A stretch of DNA of 28,902 nt from Haplomitrium mnioides (taxonomy: Eukaryota > Marchantiophyta > Haplomitriopsida > Calobryales), in contig JBNGIS010039285.1 in NCBI GenBank assembly GCA_049999725.1, positions 1 through 28,902 of the forward strand. The letters are read 5' to 3'. Of this stretch, positions 19,041-28,319 are shown in pieces. Position 1 is the stretch's first letter, and every line of letters starts with the position of its first letter. Position numbers and translations under genes: made by a program. Below the pieces are notes generated by a model. That model was not told the origin of the DNA. It saw only the letters and a list, made by a program, of their open reading frames with translations, and made no database searches.

Positions 19041-20200
19041 GCTAGGAATAAGCAAAGTCTGTTTTAATCTTTTAATTTGTAATTGTCACCTAAACAAGTC
19101 ATTGGGCTTTCAATACTTCAATTCTTTTATTCAAAATTTTTCTTGTATAAGGTTTGTTTAAAACTTTAGTTAAAATTTTTGATGTTGTGCATTTAGCTTT
19201 TCGTCTAAATAAAATGCTTGTAATGTTTACCACTTACTCTCTATAACATCTAGTCAAAACGTCCAATTTACTTTGTGTAGAATCTAGTCGAAACGTCTAA
19301 TTTACTTTGTATAACATCGTCCAATAAGAAGCAATCCATTTCATACATCGATTAATGAGAGTAGTATAAACAAAATATTTTCTATTAAAACAACAAATCC
19401 AAAGAGAACGAGAATAGTCAAATATCAAATTGTTATTGGTGGAATTGAGAGATGGAATTTCCAAATGTGGATTGAGTAGAGAGAGTTGACATAGAGAAGA
19501 GCAAAAACAATGCCTACAATGACATTAATAAAACATGGTTGTTGGTGTTCGTCATCCATCTCTTAAAGAAGTTGATGCCATATAACGTGTATTAACTTTA
19601 GTAAGCAATAACTAAAAATGAAGTAAAATATAGAGTCAACTATATCTAGAAAACCATTACTAAGATAGAGTATCAAAAAACAATTGCTATTATAGAGAGA
19701 ATGACATAGAGAAGATGAGAGAAAGTCAACAAATTAAATTGAAAGAGAAGGTCTAGAGTGACTACTTTAGAAGAGTATAAGTATATGTGGCAAACGAATG
19801 ATCAAAGCAAATAGAAGGTTCTAAGATAAGAACACATGGAAGAAAGAGAACTAAAGAGAGATGGAAGGATCTAAAGATAACATGTGGTAGAAGGAGAATA
19901 AAAGTAAAAAGTAGTCCAATCATACAAAGAAAATAGAATAGAATAGAATTAGTTTAATGTCATATACCAGACCTAAGGCCATAAAGACTAAAAAAGTACA
20001 TAAGCACACTATGGGTGCGCATAAGAGAGACAACATAGAAATGAAAATCGTGCAACTATGAGTAAAACCATATGTAATGGTATAGAACTAGAGGTCCGTA
20101 AAGAAACCTAATCTATCCAGATACTAGACTACTATATCTACTTATGTTTGGTCTGCGTTCAAAAAGGTGGACCAGATCCATGAGCTATAAATGTTAAGAT
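19041..20200. other. AT-rich repeat-derived DNA
   Basis: Base composition changes sharply near 19040 from balanced to AT-rich. No gene is seen. It includes a 34-bp tandem duplication (19248-19315) and GAGAA-rich DNA resembling old non-coding repeat sequence. Confidence 0.55.
19248..19315 (+). repeat. 34-bp tandem duplication
   Basis: Units start at ATCTAGTC at 19248 and 19282. They differ at only a few positions (CAAAACGTCC versus CGAAACGTCT). Confidence 0.8.
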
Positions 20201-20638
20201 AAATGTCGGTCAAGGAGGGTCATCTTTCCCCCTCGAATTACAACAATCTTCCCCTCTAACCAACTTGCTTCATCTTTTGGATTTATGTCGGTAGGTCTTT
20301 CTATTATGATAGGGAGAGGTTTTCGTAGGTCTAGACAGATTGGCTTTTGATGGGCTTTTTGGATCTCAAGAGGGTTCTTCTATCACTAGCGTCGTAGAAT
20401 TGTAAGAGGATGGGTCAACTTCTGTCTGAGGTTCTCCTGATTCTCTTACATACTAATTGTAGATGTCATATTTTGCATGGTTCCAAGTTTTGTTGTTGGA
20501 TTATTTGTTGGGTGTCATCTTGATGTGCCTCCGAGATTCCATGGACTATGAGGTTCATACCTCGATCTTCTCTTCCCATTCCTCTTTCACCATTTCCTTT
20601 ACTATTTCTCTAATCGTGTTTGGGGTTGTTGGTGTTTT

Positions 20639-20960
20639 TTTGACAATGTTTTCTCATGTTGTATGGGGTTACCTCAACTCGTGCTTCAGTTCTGTTTCCA
20701 ATGCCTTCTAGAATGCCTTGTTCTTGTCTTTAAGGTTTTTCAGTGTTTCGCTATGCCCTGTTGTATCTTTGATTCAGTGTTCTGTTTCTGTATTGCTTGT
20801 ATGTCATGTTTGAGACCATCGATGTTGATGATCTATAGTTCTTGATTCATGCGTGTTCTATTCGACTCTGTCATTTGTTCGACCATTAGTACTTTACGAT
20901 CAAGACTCTCCAACTTTTGAGCAGACTCGGTCTTTTGTTGGATCAGTTGGTCCTCTAGAG
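20639..20960 (-). repeat. left copy of a dispersed element with coiled-coil coding potential
   Basis: About 320 bp matches 27004-27357 in the same orientation, at roughly 88-90% by eye. This copy lacks about 43 bp that the right copy has (near 20750). On the minus strand it reads charged, heptad-like peptide, for example LEDQLIQQKTESAQKLESL and KVLMVEQMTESN, interrupted by stops, and similar degraded coding continues to about 20200. This looks like the coiled-coil part of a gag-like or ORF1-like protein from an element other than the copia. The match ends abruptly at CTCTAGAGA (20960). Confidence 0.65.
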
Positions 20961-21150
20961 AAAATCTCCAATCAAAATGCACACTGCTCATCAAACACAA
21001 ACTCACATATACCAAGATATAGAGGAAATGCAATATATTCCTATGGGTACAAAATGGTGCAATTTACATAAAGGGGAGGAGTGTTCTCTCGTGACTCCAA
21101 TCTGCCCTATGTACAAAACTAACCCTAACTAAGCTAAGGGGGCTGCCAGC

Positions 21151-21504
21151 TCAGCCTTGCAGCCTATCAGAGCTCAATAATTTAATACTCCCCATCGAGC
21201 TCAACATCTGTACACCAAGTTGCCTCCTGAATTTCTGAAACTTTTCGGCTCCCAATGCCTTCGTAAAAATATCAGCAACCTGCCCTTGGGTGCTGATGTA
21301 CAGCAGATCAATCACCCTGGCCAAGACCTTCTCTCTCACAAAATGATAATGCACCTCAATGTGCTTTAAACGTCCATGAAAAACAAGATTGTTAGCCAAA
21401 TGAATACTACTGATGTTGTCACAATGAACGCTCACTAGTTCCTCCACTCCAACATCCAAATCTTGCAACAACTTCAATAGCCACATTACCTCACAGGTGG
21501 CCAT
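21151..21504 (-). pseudogene. copia RNase H domain remnant
   Basis: An open 117-codon frame begins ATCEVMWLLKLL, followed by SVHCDNISSIHLANN, HIEVHYHFVREKV and QGQVADIFTKAL. This is the C-terminal copia RNase H signature set. It is the best-preserved part of the element. It ends at a normal-looking stop, as expected for the end of the polyprotein. Confidence 0.85.
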
Positions 21505-22660
21505 GGCTGCCCCGCTGTACTCAGCCTTCGTACTCGATAAAGCAACTCTAGGTTGCTTTTTGCTGCTCCAGGCGATTCCAACACTTCCAAATGAAAATAC
21601 AAACCCACTAGTGGACCTCCCGTCACTGGCACTTCCTGCCCAATTTGCATATGTGAAACCAGCAATCTGAAATTCGTTGTTGCTGTCATAAAACAGCCCA
21701 TACTTAAGTGTAGCTTTAACGTGTCAAAAATTCTGCGCACTGCATCCAAATGTTGCTTCTTTGGTACCTCCATAAACTGACTCACCAGACCTACAGCATA
21801 ACTCAGATGTGGTTTGGTGATGGTGATGTAAATCAAACTGCCTACCATCTGCCTGAACCCTGTTGGATCCTCAATCAGCTCTCCTTAATGACCGATCAGT
21901 TTTGTATTCTGATCTAAGGGAGTTGCAATCGGTTTGCAACCTGTCATGCCATTTTGGCCAGCATATCCAAGGCATACTGCTTCTAGATCATCCATATTCC
22001 CTGCTATATTTTTATAACTTCAATTCCAAGGAAATGTTGCAACTCACCAAGATCCATATCAAACTTTTGTTGCAACAATTTCTTCTTTTCAGTAATATCT
22101 TGCTCACTCCCTCCTATCATAATCAAATCATCTACATAAATGAGAATAAGCATCATACCTTTTCTATGTTTCCCTTACATACAGAGAATAATCTGCCTCT
22201 AACACCTTGAAGCCCACCGAAACAAGATATTCGCCTATCTTGTTAGACCATCCTCGAGGTGCTTGGTTCAACCTATAAAATGCCTTCTTCAGCTTGCATA
22301 CCTGATCTGAATACTCCAGATCAGAAAAACTAGGTGACTATACCATGTACACCTCCTCTTCAAGCTCCCCATGTAGAATTGTGTTTTTTTACATCCATTT
22401 GTTGCAAAGTCTATTTTTTTTATGAAGGCAATGCTATAACTGCCCGAACGATTGTCATTCTTGCTACAAGGATGAAAGTCTCCTCATAATCTATCCCATG
22501 AGTCTGGGCATACCCCTTGGCCACTAGCCTTGCCTTAAATTTTCTTATGTTGTCATCTTCACTCCTCTTCAACTTGTAGACTTATTTGCATCGAATGGCT
22601 TTATTTCCTTCAGGTAAATTGATTAGCTCCCAAGTCTGGCTTTTGTGAAGAGCTTCCATC
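21486..22660 (-). pseudogene. copia reverse transcriptase remnant
   Basis: Pieces in order on the minus strand: WEAATVEEMEALHKSQTWEL, a stop where the conserved Trp of KWVYKLK should be, ARLVAKGYAQTHGIDYEETF, an intact YVDD catalytic motif (22127-22138), LQHFLGIEV-like sequence, then MVGSLIYITITKPHLSYAVG. Several stops and frame changes separate them, so no continuous enzyme can be made. Confidence 0.88.
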
Positions 22661-22993
22661 TCTTCTACCGTTGCAGCTTCCCATCTTTCATCTCATATAG
22701 CATCCTCAAATAGGACAGGTTCCTTCTCAGTGATTACTTGGACCATGTATACATGATGTGCTGCAAACGCTCCTTTGTGTATCAACATGTCTACATGGTA
22801 CTTCACCTTGTCACTTCTGCACAAAGATATACTTTGCACTTGCTACTCCTTTTTGTTTTTGGCTTGATGTTGAAGGTGAGAGTAATCTCAGTTCTTCATC
22901 CAGATTTTAAGAATCACCACTACCTCCTTCTCTTAGAGACATTTCAGATTGAGAGTTATTTGGAGTATACTGCTCCAAATTTCTATGCAGCCT

Positions 22994-24480
22994 TCATTGC
23001 CATGTACTAGTATTGTCACTGCTATTGCCTTCACCATGAGGTCCACTTAATACTTGAGTTTGATGAGTTGGTTCTAACACAACCTGCTTTCCATTTATCT
23101 CACATGTGTCATCAACCAATTTTTGCCCATACCAAGTACTTAACTCATCAAATACTACATCTCTACTGACTCTTAGCATGTATGTAGTAGGACAATAGCA
23201 CATGTGCCTCTTCTTCTCATTTGAATATCCAATAAATACACTTTTTTCAACGTTTGGGTCTAATTTATTGCGTGTCTCAACTGGTACATATACATAAGCA
23301 ATGTAGCCAAACACTTTCAAATGTGAAATGTTTGGACGTCTCTCTGTAAACTTCTCTTATAGCACCATGCCATGAACTGCAATTGTAGAGGTTTGGTTCA
23401 TGATATAAACAACAGTAGATATTGCTTTTGCCCAATAATAATGTGGCATATTCTTCTCATTCATCAATGCTCTTGCCACCCCTGTTATGTGTCGGTTCTT
23501 CCTCTCAACAACTCAATTTTGCTGAGGTGTATACCGACATGTTTGCTGCCTTTTGATTCCTTCTCTCTACAGGTAGGTGCAGAATTCTATGGAGAAATAT
23601 TCTCCTCCACCATCTGATCTCCTTAGGCATTTGATTTGCTGCCCTTTCTTTTTTTTCAACCATAGCTCTGAAATGTTTGAAGTGATCAAACACTTCACTC
23701 TTTTGCTTCATGAAATAGATCTAGATTTTTCTTGAATAATCATCAATGAAGGTCACATAATATATACACCCTCCAATGGATCATATTTTTTTTTGAAGCC
23801 CTTACATCAGAATGTACCATCCCAAGTGGCTTCCTTGCCATATATGCATCATGGGAGAATGCTTGTCTTGCTTGTTTACTAAACTAGCATGCTTCATAGA
23901 TTTTCTGCATTCCTTCTACTTTGAGCTTGGGCAGCCCAGTGACTACCCCTGAGCTATGCATATTCTTTAATCTTTGCACATTAACATGTCCAATCCTCTT
24001 GTGTCATATCTCTATATCTGACACAAAATTTGTATCGTGTACAAAGGTGGCTTCTGAAATTTCAGGCATACTCACATCCAATGTGAACATTCTGCCACTC
24101 CTACTTCATTTTGTGATCATGTTACAATTGTTTCTCCAATCCTCAATGAACACTCTAGTAGGGTTAAACCTGACCTGCATATTTTTCTCTACACATTGTC
24201 CAACTGAAATTAGATTTTTTTTATTTACTCGCACATGCATCACATCAGATAGGCATTTTGTTTTGCCATTCTCCAGTATTAGTGGTATGCTACCAATCTA
24301 ATGGATGTGATGCATAGTAGAATCACCTGTCTCCACATAACCAAGTGTACTCAGACTTTTGGTTTCTTTAAACCACTCTCTTTGGCTTGTCATGCGATTA
24401 GAACATGTGGAATCGACAAACCACTTATCTTTATCATGGTTTTGCTTTTCATATGCTCCAGATGAGTACCCATGCTACAT
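22994..24480 (-). pseudogene. copia protease and integrase remnant
   Basis: The protease site reads WFVDSTCSNRMT, with Thr replacing the Gly of the usual D-S-G (24406-24414). Then come the pre-integrase HKRIGHVN, the integrase core with FIDDYSRK, RSDGGGEYFS and YTPQQN-stop-VVERKNR, and the C-terminal FGYIAYVYVP and DPNVEKSVFIGYS. The Trp after FIDDYSRKI is now TAG and the Gly before VVERKNR is TGA. All catalytic Asp/Glu positions of the integrase remain recognisable. Confidence 0.88.
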
Positions 24481-24539
24481 GACAAACAATATCTCATTGT
24501 TTGCCTTGCTGGAACCTACATAGTTCTCTTACACTCTAT

Positions 24540-25388
24540 TGTTTCTTATGTCATTCTACTTTTTGTAGTAGTTTTTTGCCATGTGACCTTGCTTTCCACA
24601 ATAATGGCAGTCTATTTTTGAATATTATGGTTGGTTCCCATGTCCTCTACTACTCTCCTTGCCTTTGAACTGGCATCTACTACCGAACTGGTTTGATTGG
24701 CAATACTGATTTTGCGCATTGTCGTTTGAATGATCTCTACTAGCATTACTCGTGTTATAGCTTATGTCTCTTAGTCTTCTACCCTTGTTAGAGTAGAATG
24801 CTTGTTCTTGACTACTTGAGGCACCTCCTCCAATATCAAGTTTTTTTGCCACTAGCATGGCAACCAACTATGAGAAGGATGTGGTTCTTTCTCTCATTCT
24901 CGTTGACACTTTGAACTGTTTATACTATGTGCTTAAACTATTCAAGCAAACTACCACTATGGCACCCTCCTTCACTTCTTCTCCAACATTTGCTAGTTCT
25001 TCAGCTAGTGATTTGTTCTTTAGAGCAAAGATATTTACATTCATTTTCTCTTTTCGGAGATTAAAGAATTCCATCTGCAATGTCAGCTTCCTTGCATATG
25101 ATGCGATGGCATACCTCTCCTTCAAGATATCCCAAGCCTCCTTGGGTGTCTTAGCTGCTGGCATATAACCCATCATCTTGCCATCAACACTAATAGTTAG
25201 CCAGTACAACAACTTATAGACCTTCTCTATATGTGTCTTGAAGGCTTGCATCTCCTTACTGGATGGGTATGGACCTAAGACTGGTTCAACTTCATCTCCT
25301 GTGATGAAGCCCTAGTACCCTCTCTTTTTTATAATTTTTTTCATTATGATTGACCAAACATTATAATTATTTTCTTTCTCACTGACTA
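24540..25388 (-). pseudogene. copia gag remnant with broken zinc knuckle
   Basis: The N-terminal YNVWSIMMKK and GFITGDEVEPVLGP are separated by a TAG in place of Trp, followed by AKTPKEAWDILKERYA and LTLQMEFFNLR, the UBN2-type gag core. Near the C-terminus the CCHC knuckle reads CHYCGKQGHMAKNY (24561-24609). The fourth ligand Cys is Tyr (24568-24570), and stops lie on both sides. Gag similarity ends at about 25388, where a 38-bp tandem duplication begins. Confidence 0.85.
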
Positions 25389-25464
25389 TATGAGAAATTC
25401 CGTATGTAGTTTTAAAACTGTTTAGCTATGAGAAATTCCGTATGTAGTTTTAAAACTGTTTAGC
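25389..25464 (+). repeat. perfect 38-bp tandem duplication
   Basis: The 38-bp unit beginning TATGAGAAATTCCG and ending GTTTAGC occurs at 25389-25426 and, without a mismatch, at 25427-25464. It abuts the point where gag homology stops. Confidence 0.92.
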
Positions 25465-25932
25465 ATTGAGATTGCTTCCTTGTTGGCTTCAGAAATTGTT
25501 GTTTGTGTATAGTTTCAGGTTTCAATAGATTCAAGGTATTTGTTGGACTAATGAATAGGTTTTGTGTAAACTAGTCAGGTCCTATGTGAATCCCTCTATC
25601 GGTGTTGAATTCATGTGTGAAGAATTTCAGTTCTTGTGATAGCAGATAAATCAACCACAAACCTTATCTGCTGCATTCGAGTAGAATTGATGCATGTTGG
25701 TGAAGTGTAGCCTTTTTATTCATGCAATCTATTCTTCACACGAACTGTTTTACCCAACTTTTTTGATTGATGTCTACTCTTGGATGTGATTTTGCTTCAA
25801 CAACAATTGAAAGTGCTTGCTTACTGAACCTCAAAAACAACCTCAATAAATTTTCCTACAAGACTCCCTTGCTCCTTCGATTTCTGCTCTTCACCAGTTG
25901 GCAAATTTTTTTCTTCAATAGCAACGTTCTTG
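25465..25932. other. AT-rich DNA upstream of gag
   Basis: This is where the 5' LTR and primer-binding site of the copia would be expected. I see no TG...CA-bounded sequence matching the other side and no initiator-Met tRNA complement. Confidence 0.45.
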
Positions 25933-26040
25933 ATTTCTTCTTGACTTGCCAACAATTTCGATTCGACCTGACCTGTGAACAATTGTGATTCGACCTGAAA
26001 TGTGAACAATTGTGATTCGACCTGACCTGCCATCACCTTT
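25933..26040 (-). repeat. 27-bp tandem repeat encoding 9-residue units
   Basis: Near-identical 27-bp units start at 25960, 25987 and 26014 with GATTCGACCTG, and a diverged unit precedes them. On the minus strand they stay in frame and encode QVESQLFTF, QVESQLFTG and QVESKLLAS within an open frame spanning 25821-26060. The product is Glu/Gln/Lys-rich, so an expressed repetitive protein is possible. It may equally be a non-coding satellite. Confidence 0.8.
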
Positions 26041-26357
26041 GATTCTTCTTCACGGAACATAGTACCCTTCGATTTTTTGCTGCAATTTCTTCGGCAGCTC
26101 TCTACAAATGATTAGCAATCTTTTCGATGTCTCCTTCGATTCTTCAGTGGCGTTCTTTAGCCGTTTTTTGTCCCTCAACCACGACCTTCGATCTCTTCCT
26201 TAGCCACAAACAGGAACTTCGATTACTATCTGCTATGCAATCTCCTTTGACGTTCTTTTTGTGCTGCAATTTAATTCGACTTGCCTTGCTTTGATTTTGT
26301 CTTCCACGAGCAGCACCTTCGACCTTTGTTTAGTGTTGCACCCTTCATTCGATCGAT

Positions 26358-26598
26358 GAGCAGAACTTTCTTGTTTCTTCTCCAAATCTGTTGATTCGAG
26401 TTGCGCTCAAATCAATTTTCCTGGGCAACTCTTCCTCAATTGTCCTGCGTTGATTTTCTCTTCACAAACAAGCTTTTTTGACATTTTTCTGTTGTTGGTT
26501 CTTCTTTAGCACCACATCAAATCGAGGAGCATAACTTTGTTATTTCTACTCCAAATCGATTGATTCGATGTGCAGTCAAATCGATTTTGTTGGGCAAC
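26358..26598 (+). repeat. two 72-bp direct repeats, 169-bp period
   Basis: 26358-26429 and 26527-26598 have equal length and match at 59 of 72 positions by my count, with no gaps. TTGATTCGA-type words recur throughout 25930-26880, so the whole stretch may be a decayed long-period tandem array. Confidence 0.75.
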
Positions 26599-26607
26599 AT
26601 GCTATGA

Positions 26608-26880
26608 TCAATAACTAGGCAGAATTTTTTGAGATTTTTGCCTTGAATATCCTTGATTATGCTTTGAGCTGTTTTCTTCCACAAAACTTCTCTGATTTGC
26701 TGGAAACCCTAATTTCCAACTGGCCTTTCCTTTTGCAATTTCTTCTTGGAAAATTTCGAATTGAAGACTCCTTGAATTCTGCAGTTTCGATTCTACAGTC
26801 AACAATTCTTCTGTAGCAAACTCGAATGATCTCTTCTGTAAGCGATTTCTTCTTATCTCTGCAATTTCTTTTTGTGCCAA
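26608..26880 (-). CDS. open frame, 90 codons, probably repeat-derived
   Basis: The product starts MAQKEIAEIRRNRLQKRSF and is charged and helical, with Lys/Glu/Gln throughout (TEELLTVESKLQNS, EIFQEEIAKGKASW). It resembles a coiled-coil segment like those in the flanking repeat copies and the 25821-26060 frame, suggesting one larger degraded element on the minus strand from about 27350 to 25820. I know no named family. Function is not claimed. Confidence 0.25.
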   Translation of the reverse strand: MAQKEIAEIRRNRLQKRSFEFATEELLTVESKLQNSRSLQFEIFQEEIAKGKASWKLGFPANQRSFVEENSSKHNQGYSRQKSQKILPSY

Positions 26881-26972
26881 CTATTTGACACTGCCCCTAC
26901 GCGATGGAGGTTCTATTTTTTCTTCTCCTATTTTTTGCTCGTGCTCCGCAGTGTTACACCTACTCATAAACG

Positions 26973-27024
26973 TTTGACAATGTATTGCCAATGNNNNNNN
27001 NNNTTTGACAATGTATTGCCAATG
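26973..27024. other. 10-N assembly gap flanked by identical 21-mers
   Basis: TTTGACAATGTATTGCCAATG occurs at 26973-26993, directly before the Ns (26994-27003), and again directly after them at 27004-27024. That is the pattern of two overlapping contig ends joined with a placeholder gap. Confidence 0.9.
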
Positions 27025-27357
27025 TTTGCCCACGTTGTCTGGATTGCCTCAACTCGTGCTTCAGTTCTGTTCCAATGCCTTGTGTAATGCCTTGTTCTTG
27101 TCTTAAGGTTTTTCAGTGTCTCGCTAGTGAGCTTGCAGGTCTGCTCCAAGATGTGTATGTGCTGCTGCATCTTTGATTCAGTGTTCTGTTTCTGTATTGC
27201 TTTATGTCGTGTTTGGGACCGTTGATGTCGATGATCTGTAATTCTTGATTCATGCGTGTCCTATTCGACTCTACCATTTGTTTGACCATCAGTAGCGTTC
27301 CAGGCTCTCCAACTTTTGGGCAGACTCGGTCTTTTGTATGAGTTGGTGCTCTAGAGA
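27004..27357 (-). repeat. right copy of the dispersed coiled-coil-coding element
   Basis: Matches 20639-20960 in direct orientation and is about 43 bp longer near 27127-27170. On the minus strand it encodes charged, heptad-rich peptide (HIHILEQTCKLTSETLKNLK) broken by stops. Unlike the left copy it continues past CTCTAGAGA into unique sequence (27358 onward). Confidence 0.65.
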
Positions 27358-28300
27358 TCTCACTTTGTGCTCAAGGTTTTGGAGGCAATTTTTGATCCAT
27401 CAAGGGCAGTCCTCATCTTGCACCAAGTCCTCCTAGCTTTTTCCATTGTCGTCTTTGTTGCCTTGTCTGGTTTGCATTTTAGTGCCCGGGTGGTCTATGC
27501 CACCCTATTTGGACTAAGTCCCTCTGCCTAAGGCCAGGACAGAGGTGCTTTTGAAAACACACACTGGTCTTGACAGTTCAGTTCCTCACTTTGGATCCAC
27601 ACCTGCCAAGTCCACCCCTGAGATGGATTCCCACCAGTTTACTTCCTTCTCTGCCAAAGAATCCTCACAATGTAGTGTAATCCCTCTAGGATAGTCTGAA
27701 CTTGCAAAAACTAAAGCTAACAATCTATGCCTTGTTTGTTGGCTATCTTGAGTGCCCCAAACCTACTAGCATTCCTTGCTGAGAGTCGACCCACTTTGCT
27801 CATCAAAGTCTGTTGTTTGATCTTCAAAGATGCTGCTCAATCCTCTAATCCCGCTGCTCGAACCTCAAAGCCTGCTCCTCAAAAGGCCCGCTGCTCGATC
27901 AGTCAAAGCCCGCCGCTGCAAGGCCCTCATCTGCTCGATCACAACGCGTCGCTGCTCAAGCCAACCAAAGCTCAATCGAAGCTCGTTGTTCAATTGTAGC
28001 AGCTCAGGTGTTCGATCGAAGCTCGGTCATGTCCCCTCAAAATCAAACCTCCAAAAACAAACTTTGCAGGCCCTCAAGATCGAACTTCGTAGGGCCCCAA
28101 AGCGAACCACGCCGACCCTTAGAATCAAACCTCGCAGGAGAGATGCAGAGCAGAGAAATCTCTTCTTAAGAGCTCGCAAAGCGGGGAGCAAGCTCGCCGA
28201 GCAGGAGATTTAGGCTCGCAAAGCAAGGGCATCAACACGCAGAGCAGAAGAGAAGCTCGCAGAGCGGGAAAGCAGGGATTGAGAGAGCTCACCGATACCC
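27358..28300. other. low-complexity repeat-like DNA with CTGCTCGA/CTCGCAGAGC words
   Basis: From about 27780 to 28010 GCTGCTC(G/A)A-type words recur every 15-30 bp, and from 28110 to 28270 CTCGCA(A/G)AGC words recur. The plus-strand frames 27727-27999 and 27830-28213 owe their Pro/Ala/Ser/Arg content to this repetition. No gene is supported. Confidence 0.5.
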
Positions 28301-28319
28301 TATATATATATATATATAT
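28301..28319 (+). repeat. TA dinucleotide microsatellite
   Basis: An uninterrupted TA run. Confidence 0.9.

Larger units (their letters stand above)
21080..25388 (-). mobile_element. degenerate Ty1/copia LTR-retrotransposon (internal region)
   Basis: The minus strand carries, from right to left, remnants of gag, protease, integrase, reverse transcriptase and RNase H. This is the Pseudoviridae/copia order. Many stops and frameshifts show it is non-autonomous and old. I could not find a pair of long terminal repeats or a tRNA primer-binding site next to gag. A short purine run (minus-strand GGGGAG at about 21190) is only a weak polypurine-tract candidate. Whether LTRs are lost, divergent or outside the homologous part is unknown. 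Confidence 0.9.

Noticed and set aside
18790-19161. 123-aa plus-strand frame resembling a basic transit peptide
   Set aside because: It lies antisense in the likely NHX leader. Its Arg/Pro/Leu content follows from pyrimidine-rich DNA, and it crosses the composition break.
25933-26040. CRISPR-like spaced repeats
   Set aside because: Units are directly adjacent with no variable spacers, and the DNA is from a plant nucleus.
20960-27357. The 320-bp direct repeats as the LTR pair of the copia
   Set aside because: They encode coiled-coil-like peptide, lack TG...CA ends, and no primer-binding site or polypurine tract sits next to them. Gag and RNase H do not abut them.
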